Notes: generated from the sequence alone by a model not told the origin. Positions 51,046-62,754 are shown, counted from the first letter of the stretch. The stretch: DNA of 64,000 bases from Breviolum minutum Mf 1.05b.01 (GCA_000507305.1 DF239617.1:113801-177800), one strand, 5' to 3'. Numbers and translations are program-made.

Positions 51046-51502
51046 GATGGTATGTGGGGTTCTATATACTTATACCATAACTGTGAAATATGAGTTGTTA
51101 AATAACTATCATATATACAAGTCCACAAAAAAAGGAGACACTGTAAAGTTTGAAGCTTTTTGGGTTTGGAGAAACTTATCATAGGCATTCCGGAATTCCG
51201 TGACTTAGTGACTTAGCTGGAAGGCGGCGCCAAGGTTTAGCAAGTCGGTGAAAAAACCCACGGTGTTTCGGAGAAATCCTCCGTTCCATCAATGATTTGG
51301 GAATCTGAAAATCTAGGTGGTTGAAGCACCCAATAAAAACGTGAAAAAACATCGCGAAACCTTTGAAACCTTACTGGTGAGAAATCAGCCGAAGTGACAT
51401 GCAGGTAGCATTGTTTTTGTCCAGTTTTGGGTGTGTGATATACGAAAAGTATATCCAATGGTTGCATATATCGAAAACACATGTTTGTTCCTATAGCGTT
51501 GA

Positions 51503-51600
51503 GCTGAAGTCCTGCACCGATTACCAATTGGCTGAACTCCTGCACCAGCAAATAGGTTTTATACATTAAAAATGGTGAAAACATGTCAGTCATCAACAGC
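51503..51600. repeat. Family E element, copy 6 (diverged)
   Basis: TCCTGCACCGATTACCAATT, then TCCTGCACCAGCAAATAGG, ending AGTCATCAACAGC. Confidence 0.55.
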
Positions 51601-52096
51601 ATGTTACAACTTTTCTCGAGTTGCAGCTGGACATTGGTCTCTAGGCAAAGACAGCGAGTGGCATTTTGTTGAATCTTGGCCAAGATGATTCAAATGTCGG
51701 ACAGGTGGCCTCCCACCTGAGTAGAAAGTCAGAAATACATGTTTAGGACATATGTGTCCAATGAATATAGAGATACACTTCATGACATTATGATAGGAGT
51801 TTGTTTGTGTGCTTAGACATTGCAAGAACAGCAGGATCGATTTTGAGGAGTTTGGTCCTGATAAATGTAACATAAGCTGGATGATTTAGTATAAGTGGGA
51901 TGGGACTGTTTTGAATTCAATAGATGCCATTTCACAGAGTCCCTGAAGAGGAATGCTTTCCTCTACCAAAATCTGCATGTATGTATGATTGTGTATGTAC
52001 TATAATGCAATGTAATATGCATTCAGTGTACCATGCTGTACCGTACCACAAGTGTCCACAAGTTTTTTTTTCATTTCTTAACAATTTTTACATCAG

Positions 52097-52258
52097 CAAG
52101 TGGGTTTCCACCACCTTCAGTTTCCACCTTGCATCGAGATGTTGGTACTTGATGAGTTGCTTCTCGCTCAGGCCAGAGGGTGCAAAGCAGGATCCCAATT
52201 GGGGAAAGGTGCGGTATTTCGCCTTGAGCTCTTTTTGTTTTTGGGCAGAAAAAATTAG
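52097..52258 (+). CDS. Candidate exon
   Basis: After TTTACATCAG: QVGFHHLQFPPCIEMLVLDE, then LLLAQARGCKAGSQLGK. A GTGCGG donor-like site near 52208 could end it; otherwise the frame reaches TAG at 52256. Confidence 0.35.
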   Translation, partial: QVGFHHLQFPPCIEMLVLDELLLAQARGCKAGSQLGKGAVFRLELFLFLGRKN

Positions 52259-52519
52259 AGCAGGTTTAGATCAGACCAGACCAAATCGATTGTTCTCTAC
52301 GTCGTTACACTTTGTCATTCTCAAACTACAACAACCCCGGCCCAACCTCATAATGGTACTTTAGGTTCGACCAAGCCTCCAAAATTCTAAGCAGCTAATT
52401 CAGGTCAGTGAAATCATTGGATCCTTCACATTGCTTTTGATTCTGCAAAGAAAACAACCAACGTATCGAAGTCCAATGTTTACAAAGGAAACCAACCAAC
52501 TCATCTTATGTCAGTGATG

Positions 52520-52646
52520 ATATTCTGAACATATGGGTGTTTCCTTAAATGGCGATACCCCCAAATCATCCATTTTAATAGGGTTTTCCATTATAAACCA
52601 TCCATTTTGGGGTACTGCTATTTTTGGAAACACCCATATTCTGAAC
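52520..52646. repeat. Family B element copy 5 with 11-bp target duplication
   Basis: ATATTCTGAAC at 52520-52530 and 52636-52646 bound ATATGGGTGTTTCCTTAAAT...TATTTTTGGAAACACCC. Confidence 0.9.
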
Positions 52647-52819
52647 TTATCTTTACCATTCTTGTACCTGATGGAAAAAATGCCTGCTGTTCTTTGGAGG
52701 TGCTTGCTGCTGGTCCTGGTAGATTATCCAAGGCTGAAAAGTTGACAATGGGCTTTGTTGATTTGCGATCAGCTGTCCATTCTTTGACAATCCAAATGAA
52801 AATTGATGAACACATATAA
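52647..52819 (+). CDS. Candidate terminal exon
   Basis: FTILVPDGKNACCSLEVLAA, then GPGRLSKAEKLTMGFVDLRS and IQMKIDEHI, ending TAA at 52817. The frame is open leftwards into the family B element; the true start is unknown. Confidence 0.3.
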
Positions 52820-53059
52820 TCTTTGACAAATAACATATGTAAAAAAGCAGTGAAATCATAATTCAACTCAACTGAAAACACATGATTTTTTGGTAATGCC
52901 AAGGTTTACCCCTTCAACCAAAGGCTCCGATTTTTTTTGGGGATTGCCAGGAGGGCGAACTTTTACCCATGAACATCAAGGTTGGGGGGGGGGGGGCGGT
53001 TGGAGGGTTGGAGCACATGTTCCCCACCTGGAAACCCAAACAACCCAATTTTTAAATCT

Positions 53060-53155
53060 GGGTGGTGGTTTCAAACATTTGTTATTTTCATCCCTACTTG
53101 GGGAAATGATCCAATTTGACTAATATGTTTCAAATGGGTTGAAACCACCAACTAG
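53060..53155 (+). repeat. Family A element, copy 7
   Basis: GGGTGGTGGTTTCAAACATT and GGGTTGAAACCACCAACTAG. Confidence 0.8.
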
Positions 53156-53170
53156 AAATGGATGGATGGA

Positions 53171-53272
53171 TGAATGTTTGGTGAAACACCCCCATTTTTA
53201 ACAATATGTAATGATTTGATTCATGATCCAAGTGTTGGCCAACCATTTAAGACGTTGTTTAGTAGTTCCAGG
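53171..53272. repeat. Family C element, copy 3 (5' eroded)
   Basis: TGAATGTTTGGTGAAACAC at the left, TTGTTTAGTAGTTCCAGG at the right. Confidence 0.6.
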
Positions 53273-53329
53273 TGAATATGTTGGAACTAATTATTTTCCC
53301 TTCTGGATGAATGAAGTTACATGTTCATC

Positions 53330-53520
53330 AGGTTCACCCCTGACCAGAATTCGAATCCAACGAGCAAGAGTTGGAATCTCCCGACTTCTTCGGGTCTACC
53401 TAAAGCATTTGAGACTTGTTGCCCATATAGAATTAGTGAGAAGACAATCTACTTTACTTTTGGGATGTCGTCTTTTCAGGGCCTATGCGAAGATTTTTGA
53501 GGAGGGTACTAGTATAGTCA
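53330..53520 (+). CDS. Possible basic helical exon
   Basis: LTRIRIQRARVGISRLLRVY, then LKHLRLVAHIELVRRQSTLL and RLFRAYAKIFEEG. Arg-rich with loose IQ-like spacing. Boundaries undefined; the longer frame runs to TAA at 53667. Confidence 0.3.
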
Positions 53521-53740
53521 TTCTTGAAATGATATTGTATGGTGATCACTCATATGACTGGTGGGTTGTAATGACACAAGGTGTCCCTGCACAATTGTGT
53601 ACCCCTAACAGTGTACCCGTGGTATTTATTGTGTTCTTTGATGGGATTCTTGGGGATTATAACCCATAAATACCCACTATATAGGGCTTATATATGGATT
53701 TCCCATAGGATCGGGGTACATCCAATCTTCCCCTGACAAG

Positions 53741-53941
53741 GGTACCTTGAAATATGATGAAGTTTTCTGGGCCCAGGTTGGTGACACCGTAGTGATTCCA
53801 GAGTATGGAGGTGTCACCTTGAATTTTGAGAAGGAGGAGATGGTTGAACGGGCAACTGATGATGAGTCAAACAAAACGTGCTTTTGGCGTTGGGGAAAAA
53901 CCGACCTTTTTTTGCGCATGGAAAGAAATGGGTTGGGCTAG
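53741..53941 (+). CDS. Candidate terminal exon
   Basis: After CCCTGACAAG: GTLKYDEVFWAQVGDTVVIP, then EYGGVTLNFEKEEMVERAT and CFWRWGKTDLFLRMERNGLG, ending TAG at 53939. Strongly protein-like; family unknown. Confidence 0.45.
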   Translation, partial: GTLKYDEVFWAQVGDTVVIPEYGGVTLNFEKEEMVERATDDESNKTCFWRWGKTDLFLRMERNGLG

Positions 53942-54381
53942 GTTGAGTGAACACTTGGTGTTTCTAAATTGAGACATGTTAAGTTTTTATGTTTTATCCT
54001 TGTTTCTTAAAAGTCGAAGCGTCAAACCATTCACCCGCTCATTTTTGTAGCTGGCCTAATTAATTATGGAAAATGGGAGGGGTCATCATGCATCATGATT
54101 CTAGGCAATTTGTAGCAACTTGCACTGCCGACCTCACGCTAAACCCTAGGTGGTGATGTTTTAAAAAAATATCACTGAAACCCTAAAAGGCACCCGAATT
54201 CGATATGGTAAATTTCCATGAATTTCCCAGTTAGCAATGAAAAATCCTTGTTTTTTTTTTCATGGTAAAGACCATCCAGTTGAGTCTGGTGACTTCTTGC
54301 CTGTCGGCGGGACAGGAATATCATGTCTTTAGAGACGAAGACATCATGGGCGTGATCCAGGAGGAGAGAATGGGGAGAAGT

Positions 54382-54424
54382 CATATGAAATGATATGAAA
54401 TGATATGAAATGATATGAAATGAT
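54382..54424. repeat. 10-bp tandem repeat
   Basis: About four perfect copies of ATATGAAATG. Confidence 0.9.
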
Positions 54425-54474
54425 GATTTTCATGCAAAGGTAGTGTGTGTGTGTGTTTTCTCATAATGCTGGGC

Positions 54475-54648
54475 TTAAAAAAAAGAACCTTTAAGATGTT
54501 TCACCCAGGGACAGGAAAACCGCACCCAAACCTGGATCTGGTGGCAGAGGAATTCCCCTCTCTAACAAATCTAAGGTTGGTGAATTATGAGAATGTGATT
54601 TGCTCAGATTTGATGCGATATCACGGAGAATCTCAAAACGGTGGGTAG
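54475..54648 (+). CDS. Candidate coding segment
   Basis: FHPGTGKPHPNLDLVAEEFP, then SLTNLRLVNYENVICSDLMR, ending TAG at 54646. Protein-like; boundaries unknown. Confidence 0.35.
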   Translation, partial: LKKRTFKMFHPGTGKPHPNLDLVAEEFPSLTNLRLVNYENVICSDLMRYHGESQNGG

Positions 54649-54708
54649 CGAAAGAAGCGTTTCGGCTCAGCCATCATTTTGTCATCATTTTTGTCTACTC
54701 GGATGGAC

Positions 54709-54861
54709 TCATTCTCCGAGTTGATCACGGGCCAAGCTGGACATGAGGTGACTAGCTATACACAAGTCATCGATGAGAAGGGTGAAGTTAAGGGGTATGA
54801 ATGGGCTTTAAGTGACACCTCCGCAGCACCAAAAAAGACACACCGGAACCTGCAGGAGTGA
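54709..54861 (+). CDS. Candidate coding segment
   Basis: DSFSELITGQAGHEVTSYTQ, then VIDEKGEVKGYEWALSDTSA, to TGA at 54859. It follows the previous segment on the same strand and may be the next exon. Confidence 0.35.
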   Translation, partial: SFSELITGQAGHEVTSYTQVIDEKGEVKGYEWALSDTSAAPKKTHRNLQE

Positions 54862-56140
54862 TCGTTCTGGGAAAACGAAAGCAAAGACTCGACACAAGAA
54901 ACCAAAAAAGGTGTGTCAGTGGTGGCATGGCATGACATGCCAAGCCTGTGAGAAATGAATCACACTCTGAGTAAGTCGTGAATGCTTCTAGGTTTTTTGA
55001 TGCATGTTCGATTTTTTGTTTGGAGAAGCGTGCATGTTTCATCATTTTTCTCGGGTGTTCACATGTTTTCTAGCGAGCCAGGTTATTGCCTCATGCCAGC
55101 AACCTCAAGGTGTAGTAAAGGTCCTTGTTTGATTTTTGTGTCCATCCTTCTTGTTTTCCGTTTTTCTGAAATCTTATGACTTACCACCAAAATGTCCCCC
55201 TTCATGTTGGAAAAAAGGGCCAAATTGAATATAGTATGTTTATATAGATTATGTTGAATAAAGATTCCTGGTGATCATCACTTTCTGGCAACTCCCAGAA
55301 AGTTTTACAGACCTGGGTTGGGATTTATAGTTTACATAAATGATATGTTTGCGACATGTTTGACAAAAATGAAGCCAGCTGGTCTTGAAGCTTGGAGAAC
55401 TTTTCAACAAAGACCATTGCATATCATGGCCGGTCCCAACAAAAACATAGAAAACAAAAGCACACGGGTTTTTTGTCTCAAAAAATGTAGGAAACGCGCC
55501 CCCCTTCAGCATGCCTCAACATCCCATCAAAGCTTGGTGGTTGAGTTGAATACGTTTCCCCCTCAGCAAAGTTAGGCTCAAGTACTGTATCTCAAGTTGA
55601 CCGGTCGGTTTGTGAAATCAAGTCCTTTCAATAGACAGGTGCGGTGTTTGAAACCGGGACCTGTCGAGAAGGGTTTGGGTTGTGAAGGATAAGTGATAAG
55701 TCGTTTTTAGATGTTTTTAGCTGATGTGATTTAAAGTGATGAGAAGAAATGATGACGAGTCAGGCAAGTCTGCGGCAAGCCACCAGTTCCATTTTACCCT
55801 TCAGAAATAATGGCCAGCAGCAACCAGTCAGTTGTTTCAGCCAGCCTCTTTAAAAGCCGGTGCTTTTGCGCTTCTGGCGGGGGGAAATCGTTGGCTAAGA
55901 AACAGACTGACTCACACAGAGGTTCAACTGGTATCTTGGGATCAAAGACTGATGTTATTGACTGGTTTGGGAGGTCAAAGGGGTGTGTATAATATATATA
56001 TATACCTATATTTATTTATTGAATTTATACATACTACATACAATGCATATATAAACACTTTATGATATATTATATTCCTCATTATCCTCTAGCCATTGTG
56101 AAAAACAAAATCAGTTTTTTTCAAAGCCAGCCTTCCACTG

Positions 56141-56259
56141 CTGATGGACAAGTCATCTGCCCCAACCAGGTCGATAGGATGACGACTATCCTATCCCCCC
56201 AATCCATTAGTATTTGAATGAACCATCCCAACTTGTTTGCCAGATGACGTGTCCATCAG
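56141..56259. repeat. Inverted-repeat element, singleton
   Basis: CTGATGGACAAGTCATCTG and CAGATGACGTGTCCATCAG enclose an ~80-bp centre. A family A element follows 18 bp later. Confidence 0.75.
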
Positions 56260-56270
56260 CTGTATCATCC

Positions 56271-56379
56271 TTATCTGGGTGGTGGTTTGAAATATTTTTT
56301 ATTTTCACCCCTATTTTGGGAAAGATTCCCGTTTTGACTAATATTTTTTTTAGGGGTTGAAACCACCAACTAGTTATCT
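56271..56379 (+). repeat. Family A element copy 8 with 6-bp target duplication
   Basis: TTATCT at 56271-56276 and 56374-56379 bound GGGTGGTGGTTTGAAATATT...GGGGTTGAAACCACCAACTAG. Confidence 0.85.
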
Positions 56380-56478
56380 TATTTTGGAATATGTAACTCA
56401 AGTACCTTGCCTCTGCAATTCTTGTTGCTAACCCTGGGCCCCTCTCAATCAGACCCCCCTAAATTCCTCGATTGTCAG

Positions 56479-56544
56479 GTCATGCGTGTTACGCGTGTCG
56501 TCTTCGCCATATGGCAACAAGTTGCTCGTCCAAAGCGTGCACAG
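56479..56544 (+). CDS. Short internal exon, basic helix
   Basis: VMRVTRVVFAIWQQVARPKR then AQ, 22 codons in phase 0, between GATTGTCAG and donor GTGAAA. Confidence 0.4.
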
Positions 56545-57341
56545 GTGAAAGCCTGAAAGGGAAGCACGATTTTGAAATCCTTCATGATCATTTGAAGTCC
56601 GCTTTAGGCTTTCCTTTTTTGATAAAACGAGAAAGAAATGAGAGGAATGATACATCAAGGATGTATGTGATACTTGATCTATGATGATGCAATATACTGT
56701 TCAGAGTAGGTTTCTTGCTTGCATTTTGAGCTTGCTACCATGGCAACCCCTTGATTACCCCCCTTTGAAACTGGAAGCCTGGAAATCAAATCTGTATCCG
56801 GGAAGGAAGTTTCAGCCATGCCTGTTAGTTGGAGTAAGCTGTGCCACGGCAAGCTTTTGGTCATGAAGGGTTTGCTAGGGCTTGAAGGGAATCCATGTTA
56901 AGACGGCGTTGGCAAATCGTTGATGTTTTGATGTTTCAGTAGTTTTCCCTATGTCTTATGTCTCTGTTTATGCCATCTAAACCGATGGTACACATCATTT
57001 GATGCTGTCAATGATTGGCAACAGAAAGAAAAAAAACAGACATTTTGGAGTCGAACTGTGAAGCCATTGACAGTAGTTGCCCCTCTTCGTTTGGCTTTTC
57101 TCAACTTCCTCACACGGGAGGGTTCAAGGAAATGCTTTTCTTTTCCCAAAATGTGGGATGCGCTTGTGGGACAATCAAGGATACAGAGAAGAAACAAGCA
57201 GAAAAGAATTTGGTGGAAACGAACTGAGTATGATTTGAATATTTGAGCATTTGACAATTTGTATAACATACAACCGCACCCATGTAGATATAACACACAT
57301 AAATATTATATAACATGTTATAGTTACATTACGTATTGTAC

Positions 57342-57447
57342 TACTGTTGATGGTTCAGAAATCCGGTTAACAACCAGTTGAAGTTGGGTAGTTTTTTACC
57401 CACGGGGTTTTAAAGCACCATCCAAACGGTGGAAGCTGGGAATTTTG
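57342..57447. repeat. Family E element, copy 7 (right end missing)
   Basis: TACTGTTGATGGTTCAGAAA and the inner GGGGTTTTAAAGCACCATCC shared with copy 2. Confidence 0.7.
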
Positions 57448-57569
57448 GCAACCGAGGTGTTCCTGCATGTCATCGCGCTCAGAGATCCTCACCTAGAGGA
57501 GAGTTGAAGTTGTTACATTGTTACATGGGGTAGTTGAGTTGCTGGTAGTTGGTGGCGCACATTCACTGG

Positions 57570-57680
57570 GTTGGTGGCAACTCAAATATTTTTTTTGGAA
57601 TTTTCATCCCGAACCTTGGGGAAGATGAACCCAAGTTGACGAGCATATTTTTCAGATGGGCTGGTTCAACCACCAACCAG
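57570..57680 (+). repeat. Family A element, copy 9
   Basis: GTTGGTGGCAACTCAAATAT and GGTTCAACCACCAACCAG. Confidence 0.85.
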
Positions 57681-57774
57681 TTAAGGATGAAATGAAGTTG
57701 TGAAGCTATGAAAGCTATGAAGTACATATAATGTACGTTGGGGAGATGTGTTTTTGCAATATATGTTGTATATT

Positions 57775-57880
57775 AGGTGGTGGTTTCAAATATTTTTTGA
57801 AGTTTCACCCCGAACCTTGGGGAAATGATCCAATTTGCCTTGCGCATATTTTTCAAATGGGTGGTTCAACCACCAACTAG
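57775..57880 (+). repeat. Family A element, copy 10
   Basis: AGGTGGTGGTTTCAAATATT and GGTTCAACCACCAACTAG. Only 94 bp after copy 9. Confidence 0.85.
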
Positions 57881-58200
57881 GAAGTCTTTTGATTTTTCCT
57901 AGTTGTCACAGTTCCATGCTTCAAGTTCTCCACAAGTCTTATCACCCAACTTTTCCCCAAAGTAACCGAAAGATTACTTCGGAAGTTGGTGAAATATGAA
58001 TTTGCAGGCACGATCCCTTTGCAGGTGGCTTTTTTGACCCAAAGTTCTGCACATGTCAGGATGCAGTAGGTAATCGCAACGATCATTTTCAATTTCTTAG
58101 CTAAGTGCATCCCATCTAAGGAGAAAATCGCACGATTGGATCTCCAGCCCATGGGTTTGATAGGATCAGTGAAGATAAGTTGTGGCTGGTAAAGATTGTC

Positions 58201-58315
58201 TATATGGATGTTTCCGAAAATAGTGGGTTTTCCCCCCAAATCATCCCATCTTAATAGGGTTTTCCATTATAAACCATTGATTTTGGGGTTCCCCAATTTT
58301 TGGAAACACCCATAT
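58201..58315. repeat. Family B element, copy 6
   Basis: TATATGGATGTTTCCGAAAA and TTTTTGGAAACACCCATAT. Shares TAATAGGGTTTTCCATTATA with copy 5. Confidence 0.85.
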
Positions 58316-58689
58316 TATGCATTCGCCTCTGATTATTTTTTTTAAGTGGCTCGAGGCGTGGCAATGGCAAGGGTGAATCAAAGGGCAGGCTTCCAATAAA
58401 ACCTTTATATTTCAAGTTTCCATAGTTTATGGAGTTAAGTCCATCCTTGGCAGCAGACACGTGAAATTTCTAGTTGTTCACGAAGCCTCCCGTTCCTTGA
58501 TAAATGTGCCGCGATTGATCAAGCCTACTTGTTTCGCGACAATAGAGGGGATGGTCATAAACCAAATAGTAGGAGTGCAGGTGACCTGCATACGTGTTGA
58601 CAAAAAGAAGCCGAGTCACCTATAGCCACTTTAAACTATCCCCTAAAGATAGGGAGATCAGTTTCCTTTTTGTGATGCTGTCCTTTCAG

Positions 58690-58788
58690 GGATATTTTTC
58701 GTCGATTCGGAGGTTTGATGGACAGCCATTGCACCCGCATAATTCTGTGATGCGCACAGTCCTTGACATTTGTGAACAGCTCTTTTGA
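58690..58788 (+). CDS. Possible terminal exon
   Basis: After TCCTTTCAG: GYFSSIRRFDGQPLHPHNSV, then MRTVLDICEQLF and TGA. The family A element at 58793 starts right after the stop. Confidence 0.3.
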   Translation, partial: GYFSSIRRFDGQPLHPHNSVMRTVLDICEQLF

Positions 58789-58792
58789 ATAG

Positions 58793-58887
58793 ATGGTGGT
58801 TTCAAACATTTTTAAGTTTAATCCCCATTTAAGGGAAATGATCCCAATTGACTCATATTTTTCAGATGGGTTGAAATCACCAACTAG
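58793..58887 (+). repeat. Family A element, copy 11
   Basis: ATGGTGGTTTCAAACATTTT and GGGTTGAAATCACCAACTAG. Confidence 0.8.
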
Positions 58888-59010
58888 TTTATCATGAATA
58901 TGTCCTTCATATATTCAATCGATCTATTCAGTAAAGGTGACACCTCCGAATAACGAACAGGTTCCCGAAATGCACAAGCAAATCATCTACTGACCAACAA
59001 CTTTTGACTT

Positions 59011-59111
59011 CCCTCCCCAAAACTAACATAGCCCCTGAAAATGGGGCCTTCCAAAAGGAAACTAGTCTTCCAACCATTCATTTTCAGGTGCTACGTTAGT
59101 TTCAGGGAGGG
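59011..59111. repeat. Family D element, copy 7
   Basis: CCCTCCCCAAAACTAACATA and CTACGTTAGTTTCAGGGAGG, with CCCCTGAAAATG / CATTTTCAGG inside. Confidence 0.8.
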
Positions 59112-59899
59112 TAACAAGGCTCTAGTTGAGCCAGGGAATCCTGCAATCATGAACTATATGTTTACCCACCGATTAGATCCGCTTCTTTTATTAGGGTTTC
59201 GTTACCATTCCATCGTGCAGGGCTTCCCAATGGTGCCAGGGGAGGTGCAAGCCTGATACATCTGGACAAGCATGGGTGTGATTGAGATGCGAGCATAGTC
59301 CCAAATCAACCACAAGGAAGCACGAAAAAAAAGTGATGCTTATTTCGGGTTGTACCAGCCTCTGTTCTAGGGATTTTCAAGTCGTCGACTATGGGAATCG
59401 CATTTAGAATCTCTTGGACAACTCGGATTTCGTGGAATCCGACATGGAAAAAGCATGTCTTCGGACAATTTTCTTTCTGCTTCCAATCATTGAACGGTTG
59501 GATCATTTCGAGGGTTCTTTTGCTTGGAAACGGTGACGTTCGTACCCTCCGGTTCTCCAACTTGGAGAGCATGTCGAATTCAGATGGGGTGAAACCACGA
59601 AGTCACTATACCTCGGCTTGTTTCAAGGGGATGGTGATATGCACATGTGCAGTAACAAGGAGATTTTGCCATTTGGCAAGGTTTGAAGTTTCTATGAACA
59701 GCAACTCATACAAACCCACAGCTTCTACCAGGGGGATATTGGTGAAGCTAAGCCAGAGATAATGTGTTTCCATCCTTTTTGGATCTTTTTGGGTTTGCAG
59801 ATTTTGCAGGCGCAGGTTTTAACCTTGCTGGTCCTGATTACCAGCTAGTTTGGTTTGGATATGTAGGATGTTCCTTATATACATATATAATCCTATTAT

Positions 59900-60520
59900 A
59901 TATAAATCCTGGGAAATCTTGGGGAATGGCAAAAAGGTTCTTAGCTATAGATGTCCCCGTATCCTTAAATCAAGTCAGGACTTGTTTCCCAGGGACAGCC
60001 CTGATGTTTACCGTTTTTGTGTTTTGTTGTGTGTTCCTTCAAGCCGTTTTCAAAGGTTTGCTTGACCACCGAGGTGAAAACTTCAGAAATTCATAAAGCG
60101 CGAGGTGAAGAGCAAGAAGCGATTCAGGAGGTGCCTTTCTCTTGTTGATAAAGGTTGGTCCCATTTGAGTTTTCAGCATTTTCCATGACAAACCAGCCAC
60201 TAGTGGACCATGATCAGACAACCGCCACGAACCTGAAAGACTTGCCAATAAAGGGTTCTTCACCACTAAGCTGCTGCAAATTAAAGCCTTTATTCTGAGG
60301 AAGGACGTGGAACAAGCAGCTTAGTTGATAAGTTGTGACACTGGAATCGTTCCTTTCATGCCTGGCCCAGTCCGGTATACCTCGGAGACTTCTCCCAAAT
60401 GAATCGCAGTCTTCCGCTGAAAGATAACATGTGTTGGTTCTACTATTTGATGGACAATTTCCGGCGAACCAGTTGAGATGACAAATAAAAGGTGAATGTC
60501 TCGTGAGTAAGATCCGTCAA
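59900..60520. other. No firm gene
   Basis: Several short + frames, none with decisive splice sites. Confidence 0.25.
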
Positions 60521-60537
60521 TTTGCGCGGTGCGCCAG

Positions 60538-60594
60538 GCACGTTATTTGGAATGGCTCGCCGCAAGAGCGGAATTGCGCGTGCTGGACCGGGCC
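60538..60594 (+). CDS. Possible short helical exon
   Basis: After GCGCCAG: ARYLEWLAARAELRVLDR. Helix-forming and GC-rich compared with the flanks. Length is close to the 57-nt class, but there is no IQ core. Confidence 0.3.
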
Positions 60595-61615
60595 TGTTTT
60601 TTTTCAGCTGTTGGATTGATTTCTCGAGTCATCATGTACAACAGGCACGCGAACACCCCATTTTTAGAGGGTTTGAATATATGTTTCACTCATATTTTGG
60701 AAGAAACACCCATGTTGTTCAATTGATTTCAGGGGCCAATGGCTGGTGCGACGCTAAAATGTTAGCCTTCACATGTGTAGGTCAACATGGCTCCTGCTTG
60801 TACATTGATTCTTCATAGAGGGACCTTTGTAGCATGGAACTCCCAGATGTTCCGTAGGAATCGAGGCGCCTGGCTGCCAGGTAATCGAATCATAACTGTC
60901 ATGGAAAATGCACCGAATCAATCTCTCAGGTTGGTGGAAAATTGAACATCCAAAAGTGCTGGGATTTGCTATAGCGGCTTTGACATTGCTGACCGATTCC
61001 TGTTTTTTTCATCTCAGATTGGTGAATCCAAGAAATCTGGGTCTAAACATGGGTCTAGTCATCCTTGTTTCATGGCATCATGAAAGGCTAGTGACTTTAT
61101 CAAAAATGCACCTTTTTCAAGCCATCTACAAAAAGATATGAACGTGAACTATTGGGTGCTGCCCCCGACTCCTTGCAACAGTTTGAAGAGATTCACTATT
61201 TGCTGTAGGGACCGGGACTATTTTTTCGCCTCCTTTTTAAGGCTTGGTTTCTTCGGCAGGATCCAATATTATTCCAATATTTTTTAATTTAGGTTTTCCT
61301 CTCCCACTAATAGTCAATTGAAATATAAGATAGATATATGATTAGTTGAATTGAATATAAGTTATCATGATTTACATATAAACCATGAATTTATACTATA
61401 CATATATATTATATGATGTGAATATGTGAATTTACATCCAAATATCGTCCAAATATCGTCAATGATTCCATCAAGAAAACATCCTGCCGTGCCGTACCGC
61501 TAGGAGAAGAGAGATGCAGCTTTGTACCTTCCCGGCGTTGAGACTGGGGGGACGTTGAAACCCGCCGAGCGTATGAAAGCCTTCAGGTTTTACGAAGAAG
61601 CTCCAGGTTGAGTAT

Positions 61616-61729
61616 GATATACACCCCTGAAGATTAACATGGAACATAATCATGGAGGTTTAAAAGATCATGTTCCTTTCTAGATGGGTGATTTGTAGGT
61701 TCCATGTTAATCTTCCATGGTGTAGATAT
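61616..61729. repeat. Family D element copy 8 with 5-bp duplication
   Basis: GATAT at 61616-61620 and 61725-61729 bound ACACCCCTGAAGATTAACAT...ATGTTAATCTTCCATGGTG. A family B element abuts its right end. Confidence 0.8.
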
Positions 61730-61858
61730 GGGTGTTTCCAAAAATAGGGGGAACATAGGGGAGGTGTTCCCCTCAAATCGTCCATTAAAAAAGAAGGTTA
61801 TAAAAATATAAACCATCCATTTTGGGATAATATCCACTATTTTTGGAAACATCCATAT
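61726..61858. repeat. Family B element, copy 7
   Basis: ATATGGGTGTTTCCAAAAAT and TTTTTGGAAACATCCATATA. Nested against, or inserted at, the end of family D copy 8. Confidence 0.8.
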
Positions 61859-61859
61859 A

Positions 61860-62505
61860 TAGAGTTTTTATCATGATATAAGGCATAGAATGAATATGAA
61901 TGAATGAGGGTTTGTGATCATCCAAAAGCAGGTAGCATTTTTCAGACGCCAATTGACTTCTCAGGGAAATTAACTTATCATCCACCAGGATTCGCATGTA
62001 CTTCGACCAAAACGCCCAAAAAATCTGATGTTTAAACATTCCAAACGACCAAACGTTTGGTCCGGGATGTCAATGACCGAAACATGACGAATCCAAGGAC
62101 GATGAGGAATCCCAGGTGAAAGGATCATCCCAGGTGAAGGTATCAATGGTTCGTGAAGTTTCCTGGGAACCCCGGATAATAGGTGGGTGGGAGGTAAGTA
62201 GCGTTTTTCATCACCCAAGGACATGCAAGGACTATAAGTGGTATATAAGTGGTATTATGCTGCCAATTGGGTGATTATATATCACTTACCACCTAGTAAG
62301 GGAACCAGAAACAGCTATTGATTGTATACAAAAACAAAGTGGCAATACCTAGGCCTGCTAAACGCCTGCCGTTCCAACCCCTTGATCCACAGCTTAGGGG
62401 GAAGAATGTCAGGATAATTTGACAAACATTTTGCGGCACTGCGTGGAGATATCCGAAGCTGCCATAGTTGAGATGTAGCCAAGTTAGGAAAGTCTATTAC
62501 GCTCC
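61860..62505. other. No gene recognised
   Basis: No coherent + frame. Minus frames over 61970-62224 are open but not distinctive. Confidence 0.3.
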
Positions 62506-62614
62506 GGGATCAACTAATATAGCCGGCTGGGAAATCCACCATGAAAGAGTCGATATATCTCCTATTAAGAATGGTGGTTTTCCATTGCAAAAAGTTGTAT
62601 AGTTTACCAGAGGG
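62506..62614. repeat. Family D-like element, diverged
   Basis: CAACTAATATAGCC at the left and GTATAGTTTACCAGAGGG at the right. The arms are only partly complementary. Confidence 0.4.
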
Positions 62615-62754
62615 CTACGGCCACGGCAGACTGTAGCACTCCATTTGGGATTGATTCGGGCATTTGCAAACGGAGAGATAAGCTGCATGGTTGTAAATCC
62701 ATTGGTTGATCCCAAAAAGAATGGTCCTCAAATCCTGTATTGTTGTTAATTATA

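Noticed and set aside
53349..53360. TTCGAATCC resembling a tRNA T-loop
   Set aside because: No acceptor, D or anticodon stems can be folded around it; also inside a coding-looking frame.
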